A stretch of 12,746 bases of DNA from an uncultured Bacilli bacterium (lineage in GTDB: Bacteria; Bacillota_I; Bacilli_A; RF39; UBA660). The position numbers and the translations under genes are program-made. The notes beneath the pieces are model-generated. The model was not told where the DNA came from. It ran no database searches and worked only from the letters and a program-made list of their open reading frames with translations. Where the stretch lies: contig CALVYO010000030.1 in assembly GCA_944372275.1 (NCBI GenBank), positions 1 to 12,746 of the forward strand. Reading direction: 5' to 3'. Within the stretch, counting starts at the first letter, position 1; every line of letters starts with the position of its first letter. This document shows positions 6,523 to 12,675 of the stretch, piece after piece.

Positions 6523-7434
6523 ATGAAGAAAGTATTATTAATTTTTATTTTATTATTAACAGGATGTGGCAAACAAGAATATAGTAAAAACTTATTTTAT
6601 ATGGATACTATTATTAACGTTAAATTATATAATATAAGTGAGTCTGAAGCTAACGAAGCATTTGCAGAAATTGAAACTATATATCAAAAATATGAACAAT
6701 TAACTAATTTTTATGATGAGAATAGTGAATTATCTAAATTAAATAACGATGTTAATTATGAAATATCCGATGATTTAATGGAATTAATAAAAATAGGATA
6801 CGAATGGGACATTAAAACTAATGGTCTACTAAACATCAATATCGGTAATTTAACTAAAGTATGGCACGATTTTAGAGAAAATCCAATTGAATTACCTGAT
6901 GTTGATAATATTAAAATCGAACATTTAAAACTAGAAGATAATAAAATATTAAACGATAAAGTAAGTATCGATTTAGGTGCGATAACTAAAGGTTATGTTA
7001 CAGAAAAAGTAGGTAATTATTTAGAGGAGAATGGTATTAATTATTATTTAATTAATGCTGGCGGAAACGTTAAAGTTGGTAAAAGTAATAAAGGCTATTA
7101 CAATATTGGAATTGCCAGTCCAATTAGTGATGAAACTTTTGAAATTGTAAAAGATGAAAATATTAGTGTAGTAACTAGTGGTGGGTATGAAAGATTTTAT
7201 GAATATGACGGTGTTATGTATCATCATATTATCGATCCTAATACTAAATATCCTGCTAATTATATGAAAAGTGTAACTGTTATTGGTGAAGATAGTGGAT
7301 TATGTGATATTCTATCGACAACTTTATTTTTGATGGATATTGACAAAGGAAAAGAATTTATTAAAGATTATGATGTAAAAGTAATTTGGTTTACTAATGA
7401 TAATGAAATAATTAAAAGTGATAATTATGAATAA
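6523..7434 (+). CDS. Lipoprotein FAD:protein FMN transferase (ApbE family, FmnB-like)
   Basis: A 303-residue ApbE-family protein. It moves FMN from FAD onto a Thr or Ser of extracytoplasmic flavoproteins, in a Mg-dependent reaction. MKKVLLIFILLLTGC is a lipoprotein signal with lipobox LLTG-C15, so it acts on the outer face of the membrane. Family motifs in order: YMDTIINVKLY (26-36), GLLNINIGNLTKVW (101-114), DLGAITKGYV (150-159), NAGGNV (178-183), VTSGGYERF (217-225), HHIIDPNTKYP (234-244) and CDILSTTLF (261-269) with the metal ligand D262. ATG 6523 is chosen over 6511 and 6517 because GGTGA precedes it and the signal peptide then starts MKK. The stop overlaps the start of the next gene. Its probable substrate is the FMN-binding lipoprotein at 8326. 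Confidence 0.94.
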   Translation: MKKVLLIFILLLTGCGKQEYSKNLFYMDTIINVKLYNISESEANEAFAEIETIYQKYEQLTNFYDENSELSKLNNDVNYEISDDLMELIKIGYEWDIKTNGLLNINIGNLTKVWHDFRENPIELPDVDNIKIEHLKLEDNKILNDKVSIDLGAITKGYVTEKVGNYLEENGINYYLINAGGNVKVGKSNKGYYNIGIASPISDETFEIVKDENISVVTSGGYERFYEYDGVMYHHIIDPNTKYPANYMKSVTVIGEDSGLCDILSTTLFLMDIDKGKEFIKDYDVKVIWFTNDNEIIKSDNYE

Positions 7435-7786
7435 AAATGATATTAAATTAATTATAATTGTTTTAGGTATTACCATAATTTTATTTTCTTTATCCTTATT
7501 TCAAAAAAAATCTAGTATTGCAATGAAAGCTAATGTATATCACGAAAATGATTTAATATTAGAAATTGATTTAAGCATCAATAAAACATATGAAGTTGCT
7601 GGGGACAATGGTAAAGTAGTAATTGAAGTTTTAAATAATCAAATTAGAGTAGTTGAAGAAAATAGTCCTTATCATTTATGTTCGAAACAAGGATTTATTA
7701 GTAATAGTGGTCAATCGATTATTTGTTTACCTAATAAGATTATTATCGAACTTCCTAATACAGAATTAGATACAGAGGTGAGCTAA
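7427..7786 (+). CDS. NusG domain II-containing membrane-anchored protein (EetA-like)
   Basis: A 119-residue protein with one N-terminal membrane segment (about 7-25) followed by an extracytoplasmic NusG-domain-II-like beta fold. The fold is marked by the pair C85 and C100 in HLCSKQGF and SIICLPNKIIIELP, the conserved ending of this family. In Listeria the homologous EetA is encoded with EetB, ApbE and PplA and is needed for flavin-based extracellular electron transfer; its exact role is not settled. ATG 7427 overlaps the apbE stop by 8 nt; a GTG at 7418 is an alternative start adding three residues. The SD is weak, so translational coupling to apbE is likely. The next gene starts immediately after its stop. 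Confidence 0.82.
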   Translation: MNKNDIKLIIIVLGITIILFSLSLFQKKSSIAMKANVYHENDLILEIDLSINKTYEVAGDNGKVVIEVLNNQIRVVEENSPYHLCSKQGFISNSGQSIICLPNKIIIELPNTELDTEVS

Positions 7787-8290
7787 GTGAAAAAATTTAC
7801 AAGATTATCGATGTTATTAGCTTTATCAGTGGCTTTAAATGTAATTGAGGCTAGCCTACCTTTATTTAACGGTTATATTCCTGGTTTAAAACTAGGACTT
7901 GCTAATATTGTAACTCTTTTTATAATATATAAATTTAGTTTAAAAGATGCATTTTATGTTGGTATTTTAAGAGTGTTTTTAGTCGGTATTTTAAGAACTG
8001 GTATATTTAGTGCGACATTTTTCTTTAGTTTGAGTGGCTGTTTATTAAGTATAATTTGTATGTATTTAGCTAAAAACTTATTTAAATTATCGATTGTTGG
8101 AGTTAGTATAGTTGGATCTATTGCTCATAGTACTGGTCAAGTTATAACTTCTATTTTATTATTGCAGATGACATCGATGATTTATTATTTACCTTGGTTA
8201 CTATTGTTTTCGATTCCAACTGGTATTTTGGTTGGTATTATTTGTAAACAATTAGTCAAATTTTATGATGAAGTATTGTCTTTTGAATAA
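7787..8290 (+). CDS. Gx transporter family membrane protein (EetB-like)
   Basis: A 167-residue hydrophobic protein with about five or six membrane segments, of the family annotated as Gx transporter or 'heptaprenyl diphosphate synthase component I'. The N-terminal LALSVALNVIEASLPLF and the GYIPGLKLGLANIVTLF segment are the recognisable family signatures. EetB of Listeria belongs here and works with EetA in flavin-based electron transfer. Its transported substrate or electron-transfer role in this organism is inferred only from gene order. The start is GTG 7787, behind AGGTGAG (7776-7782), and it abuts the stop codon of the EetA-like gene, so the pair is translationally coupled. No terminator follows; the next gene has its own promoter. 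Confidence 0.87.
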   Translation: MKKFTRLSMLLALSVALNVIEASLPLFNGYIPGLKLGLANIVTLFIIYKFSLKDAFYVGILRVFLVGILRTGIFSATFFFSLSGCLLSIICMYLAKNLFKLSIVGVSIVGSIAHSTGQVITSILLLQMTSMIYYLPWLLLFSIPTGILVGIICKQLVKFYDEVLSFE

Positions 8291-8304
8291 AAATATTTTA
8301 TAAT
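8276..8304 (+). promoter_or_regulatory. Promoter of the FMN-binding lipoprotein gene
   Basis: TTGTCT (8276-8281) and TATAAT (8299-8304) are separated by 17 nt. The -35 lies within the end of the upstream gene. The -10 stands 8 nt before AGGAGG (8313-8318), implying a very short leader. It would allow higher lipoprotein expression than from the upstream operon alone. Confidence 0.65.
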
Positions 8305-8325
8305 TTAAGCATAGGAGGATTGTAT

Positions 8326-8778
8326 ATGAAGAAAGTTTTAAGTTTATTATTAGTTACAGTTTTATTAACTGGTTGTGGTTCTAAAGGCTTAAAAGAAGGA
8401 ACTTACGAGGGAAGTGCTGTTGACACATTCGGTGGAGAGGAAAATACCGCTACTGCTAAAATTACTGTTGATGAAAATGGTAAAATTACTGATGTTTATT
8501 TAGACACTACTTATACTAAAGATGGAGTAGAAACAACTAAAAAAACATTAGGAAATGATTATGGTATGAAAGCAACTTCAGCTAATAAAGGCGTAATTGA
8601 AGGTGGAGCTGAATGGTTCGAACAAGTTGAAGCTTTAGAACAAGCTGTAATCGATAACCAAGGAATCGATTTCTTAAATGTTGATGAAGATGGTTATACC
8701 GATGCTGTAAGTAAATGTACTATTAAAGTAGATGCCTTATATAAAGCATTAGAAGATGCATTAAATAAAGCTAAATAA
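8326..8778 (+). CDS. Lipoprotein with a single FMN-binding domain (PplA-like electron carrier)
   Basis: A 150-residue lipoprotein: MKKVLSLLLVTVLLTGC with lipobox cysteine C17, then one FMN-binding domain (about 22-150). KEGTYEGSAVDTFGG is the domain's opening strand; NDYGMKATSANKG and AEWFEQVEALEQAV are typical of PplA-type domains. In such proteins FMN is attached by ApbE to the Thr of a DAVSGAT-type motif and shuttles electrons outside the membrane. Here the corresponding segment is DGYTDAVSKCTIKVD, placing T132 at the acceptor position but with K130-C131 in place of Gly-Ala. Listeria PplA has two such domains; this has one. ATG 8326 has AGGAGG at 8313-8318. Its own promoter and terminator frame it as a single gene. 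Confidence 0.9.
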   Translation: MKKVLSLLLVTVLLTGCGSKGLKEGTYEGSAVDTFGGEENTATAKITVDENGKITDVYLDTTYTKDGVETTKKTLGNDYGMKATSANKGVIEGGAEWFEQVEALEQAVIDNQGIDFLNVDEDGYTDAVSKCTIKVDALYKALEDALNKAK

Positions 8779-8802
8779 GATTTGATTTTTCAAATCTTTT
8801 TT
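8777..8802 (+). terminator. Intrinsic terminator after the FMN-binding lipoprotein gene
   Basis: AAGATTTGA (8777-8785) pairs with TCAAATCTT (8790-8798), 9 bp with a TTTT loop, and the T-run continues to 8802. It begins within the stop codon. Confidence 0.85.
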
Positions 8803-8818
8803 CATTTATATTTCACAT

Positions 8819-8832
8819 TTTTAGTGTATAAT
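8819..8832 (+). promoter_or_regulatory. -10 region for the two-component system
   Basis: TTTTAGTGTATAAT (TATAAT at 8827-8832) is identical over 14 nt to the cysteine desulfurase promoter. It lies 6 nt before the GAGGTGAG ribosome site. No clear -35 at 16-18 nt. Confidence 0.5.
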
Positions 8833-8849
8833 ATTTTTGAGGTGAGAAA

Positions 8850-9506
8850 ATGACTGTTTTAATAGTTGATGATGAAGAAAGAATTAGATTATTAATAAAA
8901 GAATATTGCTTAAATGAAAACTATAATGTTTTAGAAGCCGAAGAAGGTGTTTCAGCTTTAGATATTATTAAAAACAACAAAATAGATGTTGTAATCTTAG
9001 ATATAATGATGCCGAAAATGGATGGCTTAACAGCTTATAATGAAATAAAAAAATATAATATACCTACTATTATATTATCTGCTAGAACTGAAGAATATGA
9101 TAAATTGATTGGATTTAATTTAGGGGTAGATGACTACGTGACTAAACCATTTAGTCCTAAAGAATTAATGGCTAGAATAAAGGCCGTTACTAAAAGATTT
9201 AATAATTTAACTGATACTTACATTTATAAAGATTTAAAAATTGATTTTAAAGGTCACGTTGTCTATATTAAAGATGAAGAAATCAAATTAACTCCTAAAG
9301 AGTATGATTTGTTAGTTTATTTAATAAATAATAAAAATATTGCTCTATCAAGAGAAGAATTATTATCTAAAATATGGGGATATGATTTCTTTGGTGATGA
9401 TCGAACAATCGATACTCATATTAAAATGTTAAGAAATAATTTAGGGGATTATCGTGATTTAATTCAAACAGTAAGAGGAATGGGTTATAAATTTGAAATC
9501 AAATAA
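8850..9506 (+). CDS. OmpR-family DNA-binding response regulator
   Basis: A 218-residue two-domain regulator. The receiver domain (about 1-115) has the acidic pocket D7-D8, phospho-acceptor D51 in VVILDIMMPKMDG, S77 in IILSART and K99 in DDYVTKPFSPKEL. The C-terminal winged-helix domain (about 125-216) has the OmpR/PhoB signature LTPKEYDLLVYL, the SREELLSKIWGYDFFGDDRTIDTHI segment split around the recognition helix, and the closing TVRGMGYKFE. Phosphorylation by the adjacent kinase would promote dimerisation and DNA binding. ATG 8850 follows GAGGTGAG. The kinase gene overlaps its 3' end by 14 nt. Proximity suggests regulation of the flavin cluster just upstream, but no operator could be established. 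Confidence 0.96.
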   Translation: MTVLIVDDEERIRLLIKEYCLNENYNVLEAEEGVSALDIIKNNKIDVVILDIMMPKMDGLTAYNEIKKYNIPTIILSARTEEYDKLIGFNLGVDDYVTKPFSPKELMARIKAVTKRFNNLTDTYIYKDLKIDFKGHVVYIKDEEIKLTPKEYDLLVYLINNKNIALSREELLSKIWGYDFFGDDRTIDTHIKMLRNNLGDYRDLIQTVRGMGYKFEIK

Positions 9507-10869
9507 AAAATTAAAGTTTCATATTTGGTTATATTTGATTATTTTTACCTTAATTATTATATTATTTTTATGGTTATTTCAAGTTATTTTTATCAACAAA
9601 TACTACGAATTAAGTAAAATTGATCAAATAAAGAATACAACTGTAAAAATTATTCGTAATTATAGCGATGATTCTGAATATTTGGATAAAATTTCTTATG
9701 AAGATAATGTCTGTATCGAAGTCGTTGAAAATAGAATGACAATTTATAGTTCTAACGAATCTAATCGTGGTTGTCTAACTAGTAATTACAAATATAAAAA
9801 TGAATTTTATAACAGTGGTGAATCAGAACAGACAATTAAATTAATTAATCCATTATTTAATACTAAAACTTTGATATATGCGAAAAAATATAATGATGAT
9901 ATAACAATTTTTGTCAATGCTTCATTAGAACCATTAGATACAACGATTAGTATTTTATCAAATCAATTGATAATCGTAAGTTTAATCGTTATTGTTTTAG
10001 CCTTAATAATTGGTTATTTCATATCAAAAAGAATAAGTAAGCCAATCGAAAATATGAATGAAGATGCGTTAAAACTAGCAAATGGTGATTATAATTTTCA
10101 ATTTGATAATAACTCTAACATATCCGAAATTGATACACTAGCAAATACCTTAAATTATGCGAAAAAAGAATTAGAACATACTGATGAATTAAGAAGAGAT
10201 TTAATGGCTAATGTATCACATGATCTTAAAACGCCACTTACGATGATAAAAGGTTATGCAGAAATGATTAGAGATTTGAATTATAATAATGAAGAAAAAA
10301 GAAATGCTAATTTAAATGTCATTATTGAAGAAAGTGAACGATTAAATGTTTTAGTTGAAGATATATTGACTTTATCTAAAATTCAAGCTAATAAAGATAC
10401 TATAAATAAAGAAGATTTTGATTTAGTCGAATTAATCAATAATATTATAAAACGATATAGTATTTATAAAGAAACTGAAGGGTACAATTTTGAAGTAAAT
10501 ACTCCAGATAAAGTTATTATAAATGCTGATAAAAAGAAGATAGAACAAGTTATTTACAATTTAATTAATAATGCTATTAATTATACTGGTGATGATAACA
10601 AAGTAATTATCAATGTTATTCAAGATAAAAAAATTCGAGTTGAGATAAAAGATACCGGTAATGGTATAAAAGAAGAAGATTTACCGCATATTTGGGAAAA
10701 ATACTATCATTCTAAGAAGAAACACAAACGTAATGTTATTGGTACTGGTATTGGCTTATCGATTGTTAAAACAATATTAGAAAGTCATAAATTTAGATAT
10801 GGTGTTATTAGTGAAGTAGGTAAGGGAACAACATTTTATTTTGAAATTAAAAAAATGTCTATTAAATAG
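9493..10869 (+). CDS. Membrane sensor histidine kinase
   Basis: A 458-residue kinase: membrane segment about 11-34, extracytoplasmic sensor about 35-153, second membrane segment about 154-178, HAMP about 178-232, HisKA with phospho-acceptor H243 in NVSHDLKTPLTMIKGYAEM, and an HATPase domain with N-box NLINNAINYTG (357-367), DTGNGI (387-392) and GTGIGLSIV (417-425). It phosphorylates the response regulator encoded just upstream. The start is a TTG at 9493, because no ATG occurs before residue 82 and the membrane segment must be included; it overlaps the regulator gene by 14 nt, indicating translational coupling. The sensor domain has two cysteines (C74, C94) and no recognised fold. The signal sensed is unknown. 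Confidence 0.94.
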   Translation: MKSNKKLKFHIWLYLIIFTLIIILFLWLFQVIFINKYYELSKIDQIKNTTVKIIRNYSDDSEYLDKISYEDNVCIEVVENRMTIYSSNESNRGCLTSNYKYKNEFYNSGESEQTIKLINPLFNTKTLIYAKKYNDDITIFVNASLEPLDTTISILSNQLIIVSLIVIVLALIIGYFISKRISKPIENMNEDALKLANGDYNFQFDNNSNISEIDTLANTLNYAKKELEHTDELRRDLMANVSHDLKTPLTMIKGYAEMIRDLNYNNEEKRNANLNVIIEESERLNVLVEDILTLSKIQANKDTINKEDFDLVELINNIIKRYSIYKETEGYNFEVNTPDKVIINADKKKIEQVIYNLINNAINYTGDDNKVIINVIQDKKIRVEIKDTGNGIKEEDLPHIWEKYYHSKKKHKRNVIGTGIGLSIVKTILESHKFRYGVISEVGKGTTFYFEIKKMSIK

Positions 10870-10880
10870 ATGTTTTTTTT
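10851..10880 (+). terminator. Intrinsic terminator after the histidine kinase gene
   Basis: Bases 10851-10862 pair with 10866-10877 (12 bp with two wobbles, loop TAA), ending in a run of eight T (10873-10880). The TAG stop codon is in the right arm. Confidence 0.75.
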
Positions 10881-10882
10881 GA

Positions 10883-10888
10883 TATAAT
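10883..10888 (+). promoter_or_regulatory. Extended -10 of the BI-1-like gene
   Basis: TGATATAAT directly follows the terminator T-run, and TATAAT ends 7 nt before AGGAGGG (10896-10902). No -35 is seen in the terminator stem. Confidence 0.45.
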
Positions 10889-10908
10889 AGATTATAGGAG
10901 GGAATTAT

Positions 10909-11550
10909 ATGGAATTAAGAGAAATTTATTCTAAAATGTTTGGCTGGATGTTTATTGGCTTATTAGTTACATTTTTAACAGGATATGTCGTATCTAATAG
11001 TTATGATATTTTATTAATAGTCGCTCAAGTACCATTTTTAATTTATGCTATTATCGAAATTGGTTTGGTTATTTTCTTTTCATTAAAAATAAGGACGATG
11101 AGTAGTATTACTGCTAAAATATGTTTTTTACTATATTCATTTGTTACAGGACTTACTTTTTCATATTTGTTTTTAGCTTATGAATTATATTCTTTAATTT
11201 ATGTGTTTGGTATAACAGCATTATTATTTGGAATATTTGCTTTAATAGGTTATTTTACTAAAATAGATCTAAGTAAGTTTAGTACATTCTTATTTATGGG
11301 ATTATTAGCCATCATAATTTGTGGTTTAATAAATATGTTTATAGGTAATGAAACATTTGATTTAGTCTTAACTATTATTGGTATAGTAATATTTTTAGGT
11401 TATACTGCTTATGACATTCAAAAAGTAAAATATAATTTAGATACATTTCCCAGTGATAATTTAGCTATCTATGGAGCTTTAGAATTATATTTAGATTTTA
11501 TTAATTTATTCTTAAAATTATTAAGTTTATTTGGTAAAAGAAGAGATTAA
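10909..11550 (+). CDS. Bax inhibitor-1/YccA family membrane protein (YetJ-like)
   Basis: A 213-residue integral membrane protein with about seven hydrophobic segments. The family includes Bacillus YetJ, a pH-sensitive calcium leak channel gated by a di-aspartyl pair. Here D169 in GYTAYDIQKV and D196 in ALELYLDFINLFLKLLSLFG lie at the corresponding family positions, and the C-terminal LYLDFINLF signature is diagnostic. The Firmicute members are short and have a charged C-terminus, as here (GKRRD). ATG 10909 follows AGGAGGG. It is separated from the kinase gene by a terminator and its own -10, so it is probably not part of the two-component operon. Calcium transport by this copy is inferred from the family. 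Confidence 0.92.
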   Translation: MELREIYSKMFGWMFIGLLVTFLTGYVVSNSYDILLIVAQVPFLIYAIIEIGLVIFFSLKIRTMSSITAKICFLLYSFVTGLTFSYLFLAYELYSLIYVFGITALLFGIFALIGYFTKIDLSKFSTFLFMGLLAIIICGLINMFIGNETFDLVLTIIGIVIFLGYTAYDIQKVKYNLDTFPSDNLAIYGALELYLDFINLFLKLLSLFGKRRD

Positions 11551-11553
11551 TTA

Positions 11554-11591
11554 ATAATAAATTAAATATATAATAAATTAAATATATAATA
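11554..11591. repeat. 16-bp tandem repeat (2.4 copies) carrying duplicated TATAAT
   Basis: The unit ATAATAAATTAAATAT repeats with period 16 from 11554 to 11591 without mismatch. It places TATAAT at 11569-11574 and 11585-11590. The second abuts the AGGGAG ribosome site (11591-11596), so the first is the more usable -10 for the next gene. It probably arose by slippage. Confidence 0.85.
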
Positions 11592-11602
11592 GGGAGTCAA
11601 AC

Positions 11603-12316
11603 ATGATTAAATATCAAATTGAAACGGAAGAATATTGTTTATATTGTCCAGATACTTTGAAAGATATTTTTCTTAAAATTTTGCCAAGTTTTGAAAAAAA
11701 GTTAAAAGAATACTTTCTTCTTTTTAATATAAAAAAATTTAGAAAAATTAGAATTAATTGTTTTGATGATATTCAAGAATTTCGGAATTTTATTTATGAT
11801 ATAAGAAAAGAAGATACATTACCAAAATATGCAACTGGTACTTATGATGAAGGTATGATTAATTTTTGTGTTGGAAATGATAACTTGAAAAGTAGATTAT
11901 TGCATACTATATGTCATGAATCTTTTCATATAATGTATATGGAATTAATTTTAAATAATGATTATTCTAAAAGAATAATATGGTATGATGAGGGAATGGC
12001 TCAATTTTGTTCTGGTGAATTTGATTTTTTAAATAATATAGATAAGTTTAAAAATTTTTTTGATAATATTAAAAATAATACCAAATCTATTCCTAATATG
12101 AATCAAATAAAACATGGTAATACATTTTGTAACGATGACTATAATGGTTATTATTTATCATATTTAGCTGTCAAATATTTAAGCGAAATTTTATCAGAAA
12201 AAGAATTTAGAGAATTAATGACAGATTTTGATAAAATTAAAAAAATAGGGGAAAATGTTGTTACAAACGCTTTTGAATATTATAATAATCTTTTACAATC
12301 CAAAAAAAGAATTTAA
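11603..12316 (+). CDS. HExxH zinc-metalloprotease-like protein (peptidase MA type)
   Basis: A 237-residue protein without signal peptide or membrane segment, so presumably cytoplasmic. HTICHESFHIMYMEL gives the HExxH zinc motif (H105, E106, H109), and IIWYDEGMAQF supplies the third ligand E130 in the W-x-x-E-G-x-A form seen in gluzincins of the peptidase MA-like group. The N-terminal 90 residues look alpha/beta with no recognised domain; the C-terminus is helical and basic. Six cysteines are scattered through it. ATG 11603 follows AGGGAG. The 16-bp tandem repeat upstream may hold its promoter. No clear terminator follows; its stop is only 6 nt from the consensus promoter at 12323. Protease activity and substrate are inferred from the motif alone. 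Confidence 0.8.
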   Translation: MIKYQIETEEYCLYCPDTLKDIFLKILPSFEKKLKEYFLLFNIKKFRKIRINCFDDIQEFRNFIYDIRKEDTLPKYATGTYDEGMINFCVGNDNLKSRLLHTICHESFHIMYMELILNNDYSKRIIWYDEGMAQFCSGEFDFLNNIDKFKNFFDNIKNNTKSIPNMNQIKHGNTFCNDDYNGYYLSYLAVKYLSEILSEKEFRELMTDFDKIKKIGENVVTNAFEYYNNLLQSKKRI

Positions 12317-12322
12317 TATTAT

Positions 12323-12351
12323 TTGACAAAATTAATTATATGTTATATAAT
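12323..12351 (+). promoter_or_regulatory. Perfect sigma-A consensus promoter of the candidate antitoxin RNA
   Basis: TTGACA (12323-12328) and TATAAT (12346-12351) are separated by exactly 17 nt. This is one of only two perfect consensus promoters I found in the window; the other faces it on the opposite strand. The predicted start is near 12358. No coding sequence follows on this strand before the hairpin. Confidence 0.88.
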
Positions 12352-12357
12352 GAATAT

Positions 12358-12470
12358 AGATATGAATTGTTTCATATAATAAAAAAAGAGATACATTTAA
12401 TATTCCTGTATTAGATGTTTACTCATATTTTGGGAAAACACCGATATCAATGCTGAGTCGGTGTTTTGAT
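12358..12470 (+). ncRNA. Candidate antisense antitoxin RNA
   Basis: A predicted RNA of about 110 nt, from the consensus promoter to the hairpin at 12435-12467. It begins with a 7-bp hairpin, ATATGAA (12360-12366) with TTCATAT (12371-12377), a common 5' stabilising feature, then an A-rich stretch. The only ORF in it is a few codons without an SD. Its 3' part is complementary to the 3' end of the - strand toxin transcript, and its AAAACACC (12435-12442) could also pair with GGTGTTTT in that transcript's 5' leader. Expression and ends are predicted, not shown. Confidence 0.62.
12435..12467. terminator. Shared bidirectional terminator hairpin of the candidate toxin and antitoxin RNAs
   Basis: AAAACACCGA (12435-12444) pairs with TCGGTGTTTT (12458-12467), a perfect 10-bp stem with a 13-nt loop. 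It is more GC-rich than the other hairpins in the window. On the + strand it ends TTTTGATTT; on the - strand TTTTCCC, so the - strand side may leak. A T7 run further along the - strand (about 12387-12381) behind a weak 5-bp stem may be a second stop. Confidence 0.75.
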
Positions 12471-12572
12471 TTCTAATCTTTGTTTTTTAAAGTAACAACT
12501 GTATAAAATACAATCATTGCAAATACAACGATTAATTGCATCTTTATTCCTTTCGTTTTTATTGAAGTTCAT
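12447..12572 (-). CDS. Overlapping 41-codon ORF ahead of the candidate toxin (possible mok-like leader ORF)
   Basis: ATG (12572-12570) stands 8 nt after a strong GGAGG (12585-12581), the best ribosome site in this RNA. The peptide begins MNFNKNERNKDAINRC, has four cysteines (16, 18, 21, 26) and ends at TGA 12449-12447, inside the terminator loop. It overlaps the whole 22-codon hydrophobic ORF in another frame. By analogy with hok/mok, its translation may control or couple to the toxin ORF. It may equally be the true product of the transcript. An in-frame ATG at 12587 is an alternative start. Confidence 0.4.
   Translation of the reverse strand: MNFNKNERNKDAINRCICNDCILYSCYFKKQRLEIKTPTQH
12473..12541 (-). 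CDS. Candidate type I toxin: 22-residue hydrophobic peptide
   Basis: The ORF starts at ATG 12541-12539 behind AAAGGA (12553-12548) and ends at TAG 12475-12473. The peptide begins MQLIVVFAMIVFYTVVTL and closes with the charged tail KNKD: one membrane-spanning segment plus a short polar end, the usual form of membrane-acting type I toxins. It is not assigned to a named family. It lies about 100 nt downstream of a perfect - strand promoter and upstream of the shared hairpin, so its mRNA would be about 210 nt. The opposing RNA from 12358 overlaps the mRNA 3' end. Toxicity is inference from architecture. Confidence 0.58.
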   Translation of the reverse strand: MQLIVVFAMIVFYTVVTLKNKD

Positions 12573-12646
12573 AAAGTTCACCTCCATTCTTAAAATAAAT
12601 TAAAAATAGAGCAAAACACCTAATTATTAAATATATCTCTATATTA

Positions 12647-12675
12647 ATTATAAATTAATTTTTAATATATGTCAA
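12647..12675 (-). promoter_or_regulatory. Perfect sigma-A consensus promoter of the candidate toxin mRNA
   Basis: On the - strand TTGACA (12675-12670) and TATAAT (12652-12647) are separated by exactly 17 nt. The predicted start is near 12640. The leader can form ATAGAG/CTCTAT pairing (6 bp) followed by TTTTTA before the ribosome site. Confidence 0.85.

Noticed and set aside
11554..11591. Tandem repeat considered as a CRISPR remnant
   Set aside because: The 16-bp units are directly adjacent with no spacers, and no cas genes are present.
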